From NCBI RefSeq assembly GCF_017353185.1, contig NZ_JAFMYV010000010.1, forward strand, positions 124,001 to 188,000: DNA of 64,000 bases, read 5' to 3'. The position numbers were made by a program, and so were the translations under genes. The stretch is from Fibrella rubiginis. GTDB taxonomy: Bacteria; Bacteroidota; Bacteroidia; Cytophagales; Spirosomataceae. The notes under the pieces were generated by a model, which made no database searches, was not told where the DNA came from, and saw only the letters and a list, made by a program, of their open reading frames with translations. This document shows positions 44,701-51,444 of this stretch, piece after piece. How positions within the stretch are numbered: position 1 is the first letter of the stretch; every line of letters begins with the position of its first letter.

Positions 44701-45255
44701 GAAGGAATCAACTTGTCGCAGGCTGTAAAAGACCATGCGTTGACCCTGCAACTCGACGGGCGCGACCCCGTGCTGCTGAGCACCTATTACACCGCCACCA
44801 CCGCCGACGGACGGCAGGGGCGCGTTCGCTATTCTATTACCGGGTTAACCAATGGAACGTATACTGCCCACGTTAGGGCCTATGACCTGAGCAATAATGC
44901 CGCCGACGCCACACTGACGTTTGTGGTGACCGATAAACCCCCATTGTCACTGCGGCCGATGACGGCATTTCCCAACCCGTTTTCGGACAAAACTACCATC
45001 ACCGCTACCCACAACCGCCCCGGCGACAACCTCGACTGGTCACTGGTAGTGTTCGACGCAACGGGAAAGCTACTAAGCGAGCAACAGGGGCAGTGCCCTG
45101 GCTGTCCGAGTCCCTTGGTCATCAGCGGCTGGGATGGCCGTGAAAGTAGTGGGCTTAGCCTCGTTAATGGTCTTTATATCTACAAGTTACAGGTTCATTC
45201 GGTAAGCGACGGGTCTACTGCTACGGGCAGCGGAACGTTGTTGTTGATGCGGTAG
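41794..45255 (+). CDS. porU: Type IX secretion system sortase PorU
   Basis: Cell-surface C25-family cysteine protease that removes the C-terminal sorting domain of T9SS cargo and attaches the protein to the surface. 1153 residues with signal peptide (to about 25, GWGQT). The N-terminal family region has GVTETGIVRLDYATL and DPRLFRLYGNGGAALPQPN. The gingipain-like domain has LLLFGDATYDYRN, FSSDDYFGFLKDTDG, and DIGVGRLPVKS. The catalytic His is in INYTGHGGIREW (about residue 662) and the Cys in LFVTATCEFGRYDDP (about 694). A C-terminal domain (about 1060-1153) has the FPNPFSDKTTI start typical of T9SS sorting domains, which PorU itself keeps. Length agrees with PorU of P. gingivalis (about 1158). 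Confidence 0.92.
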   Translation: MCWLNRRLRGGLLLIGLLGSTIGWGQTVRSVLQTGQWLKIGVTETGIVRLDYATLTKANPAFATADPRLFRLYGNGGAALPQPNATARPVDLLENAVQVTGESDGRFDPADALLFFGQGSTKITVDAAGKPVSHQLNPYADTTFYFLTIGPSAAVPRLGMRVANRAAGNTITGTPITTYTDYVFHEAERVKPLASGRYWLGEAFQGELSQRLTVTLNTPGRIANTSVLVRSAVMASSTAQTTYFLQVNGSDIGSQTVEPVADALTRYTTRGMLNTSTFTTTPTGAGEGLSIQLTSSRKGGAGSSGYLDFLSAQYQRELRQYDQPTLVRSTAGRFVAKQATAALRIWDVTNPLRPAQQAYSLTGLAATWSSDSLARHEYMLFTDATTGLPASINVIANQDIRGQQAPNLLIVTPLAWRAEADRLAQYRRTNDSLSVLVVTTQQVYNEFSSGQPDPTAIRDMCRYFYQYGQSGSPSAGLRYLLLFGDATYDYRNIDQFLSPTEQASMVPVYESRESLHPLLSFSSDDYFGFLKDTDGEWTEDFTGDQRLDIGVGRLPVKSLDEAKTVVDKLIRYATDKTTGNWRSQLLIVADDGDDNIHQRDADQLATYVETHAPAYHPDRLFIDLFPRTADTVGTQVVPKSLPVNARIRQAMQDGRLIINYTGHGGIREWAQEQILTLKDILTTPVPRLPLFVTATCEFGRYDDPTSSSGAEIALLNPTGGGIGLLTTTRPVFADKNLLLNQAFYRTVFQPRAGRMPRLGDVIRATKDSSLAGVQNRNFTLLGDPSMRLAYPRAEVVLTGLNGHALTVPDTLRALQQVTLTGEVRLPGMAQALANFSGTAQLTLYDKPTSLTTLGLEGNPKMAFRSYTNRLYSGQVRVQNGQFQAQFTLPKDLDLTVGPGRLYAYALRDDGLTDAGGATDLPLGGVARTPPVADVQPPVIRLSLADTLATVPYLTVAGPTVTLLVDLSDNEGINLSQAVKDHALTLQLDGRDPVLLSTYYTATTADGRQGRVRYSITGLTNGTYTAHVRAYDLSNNAADATLTFVVTDKPPLSLRPMTAFPNPFSDKTTITATHNRPGDNLDWSLVVFDATGKLLSEQQGQCPGCPSPLVISGWDGRESSGLSLVNGLYIYKLQVHSVSDGSTATGSGTLLLMR

Positions 45256-45584
45256 AGACGGTCTGCCGCTACGGTGGGGCGTTGATGCGGTGGACGGGTT
45301 GTCATCGGACGAGGCGCTGACCCACCCCCGACAACAACCTGCCATCCACATTAAAATTTATAGAAGTTATATAAACGAAAACAGCCCCAGTGCTATCAAG
45401 AAGGGCATAAATCTAGTTTCTGAACCCCCCACGGACATACCTAATAAAAAATAAATAAGCACTTCTACAATTTCTTACATCCGGCCACTTGTTAAAAGCG
45501 TACATACAGTATGTCTGATAAATGGTTGAATTTCAGATAGTTGCGTTATTACTTACTATATTTTTAACCAAACAATAGTCACTT
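45256..45584. other. Intergenic region before the DUF4331 cluster
   Basis: About 329 bases without a credible gene. The first third is GC-rich, the remainder AT-rich. It holds a small palindrome ACATACAGTATGT (45502-45514) and a TATATTTT stretch (45557-45564) 20 bases before the ATG at 45585, a poor match to the -7 box. No strong terminator for porU was found. Confidence 0.5.
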
Positions 45585-46046
45585 ATGAAAAAGACCGCTA
45601 CTCTAGGGTGGGCGTTAGTTTCGGTTCTGCTGGTAGGATTTCTAACCGGCTGCACCGACCACCGAAATGCCTCACCGTCGGTGCTGGCGCAAATTGCCCG
45701 GTCGTTTACATTACGATCCGTCGATGAAAACGGCGTGACCGTCTACACGCGGGGCAGCGCCAACAACATCAGGCCCGGCTACAGCAAGTTTCTGCTCGAC
45801 CTGAGCAAGCCGCCCATGGCTACGTACCGCGAATTTGACGCCAACACGTTCATTGCGAGCAACTGGCAGGTTATTGACGATAAGCGACTGATCCTTAGTG
45901 GCCTTACACCACAACCGTCGGGATCGAACGGAACGCTTGAATTTACGATCAACTCCATTTCGGCTACCGAACTGGTGCTCACTACAGCCACGGTCAGCCA
46001 GAAAACGGGTGGCCTTACCAACCGGTATACCCTGACGGCTCAATAG
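45585..46046 (+). CDS. Small putative lipoprotein heading the DUF4331 cluster
   Basis: 153 residues. Signal peptide with lipobox (LLVGFLTGCTDH). The mature part looks like one beta-rich domain (VLAQIARSFTLRSVDENGVTVY, NWQVIDDKRLILSGLTPQP, GTLEFTINSISATELVLTTATV), compatible with a lipocalin-like or small barrel fold, but no family is recognised with certainty. It lies 42 bases before the first DUF4331 gene on the same strand and is probably cotranscribed. Function unknown. Confidence 0.7.
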   Translation: MKKTATLGWALVSVLLVGFLTGCTDHRNASPSVLAQIARSFTLRSVDENGVTVYTRGSANNIRPGYSKFLLDLSKPPMATYREFDANTFIASNWQVIDDKRLILSGLTPQPSGSNGTLEFTINSISATELVLTTATVSQKTGGLTNRYTLTAQ

Positions 46047-46088
46047 AGCGTCTTTGTTGTTTTTCAACTCATTCAACTTCGTTTGCTC

Positions 46089-47831
46089 ATGAACCGAATA
46101 TACCTATCACCAAGAGGACTGTTTGTGTTGGTCCTCCTGCTGTGCATGGCTAACCTCAGCTATGCGTCGAGCCACCGGGAAGCCCCCCTGATCTCCAACG
46201 ATCCCCTGGCCGACAACACCGACGTCTACGCCTTCAAAAGCCCGGATGATCCGAACATGATCACCCTGATTGCGAACTACATCCCGTTCGAACTGCCCGA
46301 GGGTGGCCCCAACTACTACAGCTTCGGGCCAAACATCCGCTACGAAATTCACATCAAAAACAGGACAACAACTACCGGCGACGACATTACGTACCGGTTT
46401 ACGTTCTCGAACACCAACGAAGACCCAACCACGTTTTTTAATATCCGGCTGGGTAAGCAGAACCTGAAAACCACCTACGTCTGCGAAAAAAGCACCGACG
46501 GTGGCGTCTCGTTCACCACCATCGTGGCTACGGGTGTGGTACCCCCGGCCAACATCGGGCCGCGCTCTATTGAAGACCCTACGCTGGGACTGAAAGCCGC
46601 CTCGTATGATGCCCTCGCGCAGGCCGCCATTGCCACGGCAACAAGTGGTGAGAAAGTGTTTTGCGGCCCGTCCGACGACCCCTTCTTTGTGGACCTCGCC
46701 GGTGCGTTCGACGTAGGCAACTTCCGTCCGGAGGGTAACGTGACCAACGCCCCCAAAGACGGGCTGGCGCGGTATAACGTGCATTCGATCGCCTTGAAAA
46801 TTCCGGTAAACCTCCTGCAAAAAGACGGCAAAACCGTGTCGCAGGCGGCTAACATCCTCGACGGCGATTTTGTCATCGGCGTGTGGGCGTCGGCGAGCCG
46901 GCGGCAGATCAAAACGCTGGATGGCAACGGTGCCGCCCAGTTTTCGGGCAATTGGGTGCAGGTTTCGCGGTTAGGAATGCCCCTGGTCAACGAGGCTATT
47001 ATTCCCGTAGGCATGAAAGACAAGTGGAATGCCACCACACCCAACAACGATCTTCAGTTTGCGTCGTATTTCACCAACCCCGAACTGGCGCTGTACATGG
47101 ACGATTCGCAGTTTGGTGGCGCCGTGCCCTCGATGAAGGCCCTGCGCATTCAGCAGAACTCGCTGGGTTCGTTCGATTTCCGGAATCAGAAAGCAGGCTT
47201 GTTTGGCCTCAAAGGCTCGGCGGCAGTAGCCGGTACGGCCCTGGCCGAAGCGGCTTTTGGCGGGGTGTTGCTCCCCAACGGAACCAGCCCCCGCGCGGTA
47301 GATATTCTGCCCATTTTCTACACGGGTGTGCCCAATCTGGCTCCGTATCAACTGGCTACGGGTAAGAACAATAACCCGCTGGCCGCTGGTAAGCCGTTCA
47401 TCAACAACTTCCTGCCCACGCTGGGCGATATGCTGCGGCTAAACATGGCTGTACCCGCTACCCCCCGCAACGACCCCAAGTTCAGTTCGCTGGGTCTGGT
47501 GGGTGCGGCGGTGCTGGGCCTGACCGATCCGGCCTACAACGGGTCGACTTCGCTCCAGATGATCCCGAACATGGATGGTTTTCCGAATGGTCGTCGGCTG
47601 GAAGATGATGTGACAACCATCGAGTTGCAGGCCGTATCGGGTGTGGTGCTGGCGGCTATCGGACTCTTCTACGACGACGCCACAACGCTGAAGCCGGTGT
47701 CGCCGAAGCTGGTTAATGTGCTGAGCTTCAACGCCGGACCGACAAAAAATGACACCACCTTCAGGGCTGGTTTCCCCTACGTACAAATTCCGTGGAGGGG
47801 TACCAACTACACGAAAAAAGCCAGATTCTGA
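46089..47831 (+). CDS. DUF4331 domain protein, copy 1 (no sorting domain)
   Basis: 580 residues from the ATG at 46089; the open frame begins at a TTG two codons earlier. Signal peptide to about ASSHREAP. The DUF4331 signature is ASSHREAPLISNDPLADNTD with VYAFKSPDDPN after it; further conserved blocks are FFNIRLGKQN, VFCGPSDDPFFVDLAGAFD, and NMDGFPNGRRLEDDVTTIEL. Unlike its neighbour at 47850 it ends at WRGTNYTKKARF without a T9SS domain. DUF4331 has no tested function; His/Asp-rich motifs (SHREAP, DPLADNTD) suggest metal or ligand binding. It belongs to a five-gene co-directional cluster. Confidence 0.85.
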   Translation: MNRIYLSPRGLFVLVLLLCMANLSYASSHREAPLISNDPLADNTDVYAFKSPDDPNMITLIANYIPFELPEGGPNYYSFGPNIRYEIHIKNRTTTTGDDITYRFTFSNTNEDPTTFFNIRLGKQNLKTTYVCEKSTDGGVSFTTIVATGVVPPANIGPRSIEDPTLGLKAASYDALAQAAIATATSGEKVFCGPSDDPFFVDLAGAFDVGNFRPEGNVTNAPKDGLARYNVHSIALKIPVNLLQKDGKTVSQAANILDGDFVIGVWASASRRQIKTLDGNGAAQFSGNWVQVSRLGMPLVNEAIIPVGMKDKWNATTPNNDLQFASYFTNPELALYMDDSQFGGAVPSMKALRIQQNSLGSFDFRNQKAGLFGLKGSAAVAGTALAEAAFGGVLLPNGTSPRAVDILPIFYTGVPNLAPYQLATGKNNNPLAAGKPFINNFLPTLGDMLRLNMAVPATPRNDPKFSSLGLVGAAVLGLTDPAYNGSTSLQMIPNMDGFPNGRRLEDDVTTIELQAVSGVVLAAIGLFYDDATTLKPVSPKLVNVLSFNAGPTKNDTTFRAGFPYVQIPWRGTNYTKKARF

Positions 47832-47849
47832 TCCCTCACTGTTACAATT

Positions 47850-49886
47850 ATGAACAAGATGAACCGTCTTTTATACCTGATGGCAGTGGTGGCAATTGGT
47901 TGCCTGCGGCCGTCAACAACCCTGGCGTCGAGCCACCGCGAAGCGCCCCTGATTTCCAACGATCCCCTGGCCGATAATACCGACGTCTACGCCTTCAAAA
48001 GCCCCGTCAATGCGGAAAACATCGTGCTCATTGCCAACTACATTCCGTTTGAACACCCGGCGGGTGGCCCAAACTGGTACACGTTCGGTGAGAACATCCG
48101 CTACGAAATCCACGTCGATAACAACACTGCCACCAAAGGCGACGACATTATCTACCGGTTTACGTTTACGACAACCAACCAGGACCCAACCACGTTTTTC
48201 AATATCCGGCTGGGTAAGCAAAACCAGAAGACCACGTATACCTGCGAACGGAGCACCAACGGGGGCAACACCTTCACCGCCATCATTTCCAACGGTGTAG
48301 TACCGGCCAATAACATTGGCCCCCGCTCGATTGAGAACAAGACAGTGGGTCTGGGTGCGGCGTCGTATGATGCCCTGGCGCAACAGGCGATCACCACGGC
48401 CAGCACGGGCGAGAAAATCTTCTGCGGCCCGTCCGACGATCCATTTTTCGTTGACCTCGGCGGTGCCTTCGACGTGGGTGGTTTCCGTTCGGCAGCAACA
48501 GCTCGTGACGGACTGGCAAAATACAACTGCCACTCTATCGTGATCGAAGTGCCTACGGCAACGCTCCAGAAGTCGGGCAAGACTGTGGCGCAGGCCGCCA
48601 ACATCCTGGATGCCGACTACGTGATTGGCGTGTGGGCCTCGGCCAGTCGCCCGGCCATTACTACGCTCAGCACCGACGGCACGGCCTCGCTGGTGTCGGG
48701 CAACTGGATTCAGGTGTCGCGGTTGGGTATGCCCCTGGTCAACGAAGCCATTATTCCCATTGGCATGAAAGACAAGTGGAACGCCTCGTACCCGTATGAC
48801 GACGTGCAGTTTGCCCAGTATTTCAGCAATCCCGAACTGGCCCTGTACATGGACGATTCGCAGTTTGGTGGCGCCGTACCGGGCCTATCGGCCCTACGCG
48901 TTCAGACTAACTCGCTCGGCTCGTTCGACTTCCGGAACACAAAGTCAGGCCTGTTTTCGCTGAAAGGCACATCGGGCGTGACTGGTACGGCCCTAGATGA
49001 TGCCGTCTTTGGCACTATTTTGCTGCCTAACGCTACCAGCCCCCGTGCGGTAGACATTCTGCCGATCTTTTATACAGGCGTGCCTAACCTGCGGCCCTAC
49101 CAATTAGCAACGGGCAAAAACGGTAATCCACTAGCCGCCGGTAAGCCGTTCATCAACAACTTCCTGCCCACCCTGGGCGACATGCTGCGGTTGAACATGG
49201 CCGTGCCTGCTACCCCCCGCAACGATCCCAAGTTTAGTTCATTGGGTATTGTGCAGGCAGCGGTGCTGGGGCTGACTGATCCGCTCTACAACGGGTCGAC
49301 GACGCTTCAGATGATTCCGAACATGGACGGTTTTCCGAATGGTCGTCGGCTGGAAGATGACGTAACAACCATCGAATTGCAGGCCGTGGGTGGTGTCGCG
49401 TTGGCAGCTATCGGGCTGTTTTATGATGACTACACAAGCGCATCACCCAGCCCGGTTACGCCGAAGCTGGTGAGTACGCTGACGTTCAATGGTGGCGTGA
49501 CCAAAAACGACACGACGTTCAAGGCGAACTTCCCGTACCTGCAAAGCCCTTGGCGCGGTTTCAACGGCCCCGGCTACGAAGGTCCGTCGGTGATTACAGC
49601 GGTGGAACCAACGATCCTGAAAGCACCGGAAGCCGTAATGGTGGCCGGCCCTAATCCGTTCCAGTCGTCGGTGTCGCTGCGTTACAAACTGACCATCGAC
49701 GGCAACGTGGTGATCAAGCTGGTAGGTGGCAATGGCCGACAAATCGACCTGCTCGATCAGGGCTACCAGACCGCCGGCAGCTACACCGTGCATTGGAACG
49801 GCAGCTATCTGGCTCCCCAACTGTGCCTGGCCACGCTGTCGGTTAATGACAAGCCGTATACAACGGTGAAGCTGTTGAAGCATTAG
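47850..49886 (+). CDS. DUF4331 domain protein, copy 2, with T9SS sorting domain
   Basis: 678 residues, starting 18 bases after copy 1 and similar along nearly its whole length (SSHREAPLISNDPLADNTD; FCGPSDDPFFVDLGGAFDVGG; MDGFPNGRRLEDDVTTIEL). Some tracts are almost identical at DNA level (for example around 47390-47460 and 49137-49207), suggesting recent duplication or gene conversion. It differs by about 85 extra C-terminal residues beginning MVAGPNPFQSSVSLRYKL and ending TTVKLLKH, a type-A T9SS sorting domain. Copy 2 should therefore be displayed on or released from the surface through T9SS. A 20-bp hairpin follows its stop. Confidence 0.88.
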   Translation: MNKMNRLLYLMAVVAIGCLRPSTTLASSHREAPLISNDPLADNTDVYAFKSPVNAENIVLIANYIPFEHPAGGPNWYTFGENIRYEIHVDNNTATKGDDIIYRFTFTTTNQDPTTFFNIRLGKQNQKTTYTCERSTNGGNTFTAIISNGVVPANNIGPRSIENKTVGLGAASYDALAQQAITTASTGEKIFCGPSDDPFFVDLGGAFDVGGFRSAATARDGLAKYNCHSIVIEVPTATLQKSGKTVAQAANILDADYVIGVWASASRPAITTLSTDGTASLVSGNWIQVSRLGMPLVNEAIIPIGMKDKWNASYPYDDVQFAQYFSNPELALYMDDSQFGGAVPGLSALRVQTNSLGSFDFRNTKSGLFSLKGTSGVTGTALDDAVFGTILLPNATSPRAVDILPIFYTGVPNLRPYQLATGKNGNPLAAGKPFINNFLPTLGDMLRLNMAVPATPRNDPKFSSLGIVQAAVLGLTDPLYNGSTTLQMIPNMDGFPNGRRLEDDVTTIELQAVGGVALAAIGLFYDDYTSASPSPVTPKLVSTLTFNGGVTKNDTTFKANFPYLQSPWRGFNGPGYEGPSVITAVEPTILKAPEAVMVAGPNPFQSSVSLRYKLTIDGNVVIKLVGGNGRQIDLLDQGYQTAGSYTVHWNGSYLAPQLCLATLSVNDKPYTTVKLLKH

Positions 49887-49895
49887 AAAAAGAGG

Positions 49896-49943
49896 TTAGC
49901 GGTTTGAGGTAGTGTGAGGCTCAACACTACCTCAAACCGCTAA
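49896..49943. terminator. 20-bp inverted repeat after DUF4331 copy 2
   Basis: Arms TTAGCGGTTTGAGGTAGTGT (49896-49915) and 49924-49943 are perfect reverse complements with an 8-base loop. The left arm begins 9 bases after the stop and the right arm ends 16 bases before the next ATG. With no T run it may tune expression within the cluster rather than end it. Confidence 0.75.
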
Positions 49944-49959
49944 AATTTACCTTTCCCCC

Positions 49960-51237
49960 ATGAAACACATTATCCTCTTACTAGCCATAACCATTTGTTT
50001 GTCAGGCTGTAATCAGAAAAAAGACACTGCGGCGCAGGCTACCCACAGCTACGACATGCCCCCGCTGTTTGAGCGTACGGGTGAACTGGCAGCAGCGATT
50101 GAGTGGCCGCGCACGAAAGAGAAAGTTGCCGAGCTGACAAAGAAGATTAAAAAAGACCCCAGCGACGTGAAGTCCCGGTTGCAGATGGTGGTGATCTATT
50201 TGACCGAAGCCCGTATCACCGGCGAACACCCGTACTACTACCCCGCCATCCTGAGTATGCTGGACAAGGTGCTGGCCATCGACCCGAAAAACTTTGAGGC
50301 AACGACGTTCAAAGCATCCGTGAAAATGTCGCAGCATCAGTTTGCCGAAGCGCGGACCATTGCCATGGCAGCGCAGAAAATCAATCCGGCCAACGCGTAT
50401 GTGTATGGTGTACTGGTCGACGCCAACGTGGAATTGGGTAACTACGAAGAGGCCGTGGCGATGTCGGACAAGATGCAGGTGCTGAAGCCTTCGCTGGAGT
50501 CGTATTCGCGGGCTTCGTACCTCCGCGAAATCTACGGCGATTACCCCGGCTCCATTGCGGCTATGAAGCTGGCGGTGCAGGCGGGTTTGCCCAGTTCAGA
50601 ACCCCAGTGCTGGAGCAAAAACACGCTGGGCCACCTCTACGAAACCACGGGTCAACTTGCCAAAGCCGACGAGCAGTACACCGGTATCCTAAGCATGCGA
50701 CCCAGCTACGCCTTTGCGCTGAGGGGCAAAGCACAGGTATACAAAGAGCAGAAACAGTATGACAAGGCGCTGGCCGAACTGGACAAAGCGGCTAAGATTA
50801 TGCCCGAATTTTCATTCCACGAGGAGATGGCCGACATCTATACCCTACAGGGTAAGGCCGAAAAAGCCAAAGCCAAATACGCCGACGTGGTGAAGATGCT
50901 GGGCGATGATGCCCGGTCAGGCCATGTAGTGGACCTGGAAATGTGCAAGCTCTATACCAAAACGGGTCAGCTTGATTCGGCACTGGTGTATGGCCTGCGT
51001 GAATATGCCAAACGCCCCAAAAACATCGATGTGAACCATGCGCTGGCCTGGGTGTATTTCAACCAGAAGAACGTGCAGAAAGCCGAGCAACACATGCAGG
51101 TTGCCCTGCGTACGGGCCTGAAAGACCCCGAACTTCTCCAGCGCGCCGGGGCTATTGAACTGGCTCTGGGCAACGCGAACCAGGGAAATAAGCTGATTGC
51201 CGAAGCCCGCAAAACGAACCCCAGGTTTGTGTTGTAA
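49960..51237 (+). CDS. TPR-repeat lipoprotein
   Basis: 425 residues. Signal peptide with lipobox (TICLSGCNQKK). The mature protein is a chain of TPR-like helix pairs: MLDKVLAIDPKNFEATTFKA, MAAQKINPANAYVYGVLVDANVELGNYEEAV, TLGHLYETTGQLAKADEQY, ALAELDKAAKIMPEFSFHEEMADIYTLQGKAEKA, and HMQVALRTGLKDPELLQRAG. Such proteins serve as scaffolds for other envelope proteins. It lies between DUF4331 copy 2 and a TonB-dependent receptor, suggesting a shared job. Partner unknown. Confidence 0.85.
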   Translation: MKHIILLLAITICLSGCNQKKDTAAQATHSYDMPPLFERTGELAAAIEWPRTKEKVAELTKKIKKDPSDVKSRLQMVVIYLTEARITGEHPYYYPAILSMLDKVLAIDPKNFEATTFKASVKMSQHQFAEARTIAMAAQKINPANAYVYGVLVDANVELGNYEEAVAMSDKMQVLKPSLESYSRASYLREIYGDYPGSIAAMKLAVQAGLPSSEPQCWSKNTLGHLYETTGQLAKADEQYTGILSMRPSYAFALRGKAQVYKEQKQYDKALAELDKAAKIMPEFSFHEEMADIYTLQGKAEKAKAKYADVVKMLGDDARSGHVVDLEMCKLYTKTGQLDSALVYGLREYAKRPKNIDVNHALAWVYFNQKNVQKAEQHMQVALRTGLKDPELLQRAGAIELALGNANQGNKLIAEARKTNPRFVL

Positions 51238-51278
51238 GGTGGGGTATTTGGCGTGCTTGTTTATTGGCTTGGTTAGTT

Positions 51279-51372
51279 TTTTTGTCATCCCGACGTCAGG
51301 AGGGATCTACTTCCCCAGTGCACAATTCACTTGTAGGGAAGTAGATCCCTCCTGACGTCGGGATGACAAAAA
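51279..51372. repeat. 37-bp perfect inverted repeat with partial tandem copy on one side
   Basis: Arms 51279-51315 and 51336-51372 are exact reverse complements over 37 bp (20-base loop). Stem words include GTCATCCCGACGT and GGAGGGATCTAC, seen in intergenic hairpins of many bacteria. Directly after the right arm, CGTCGGGATGACAAAAA is repeated at 51376-51392, so one side carries a duplicated end. It lies 41 bases after the TPR gene stop and before the TonB-receptor gene. Confidence 0.85.
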
Positions 51373-51444
51373 CGCGTCGGGATGACAAAAAAACTAAACA
51401 ACTGCCTCTGAGTCAAGGTCTTGTTACGGTCTATCAACACCGGT

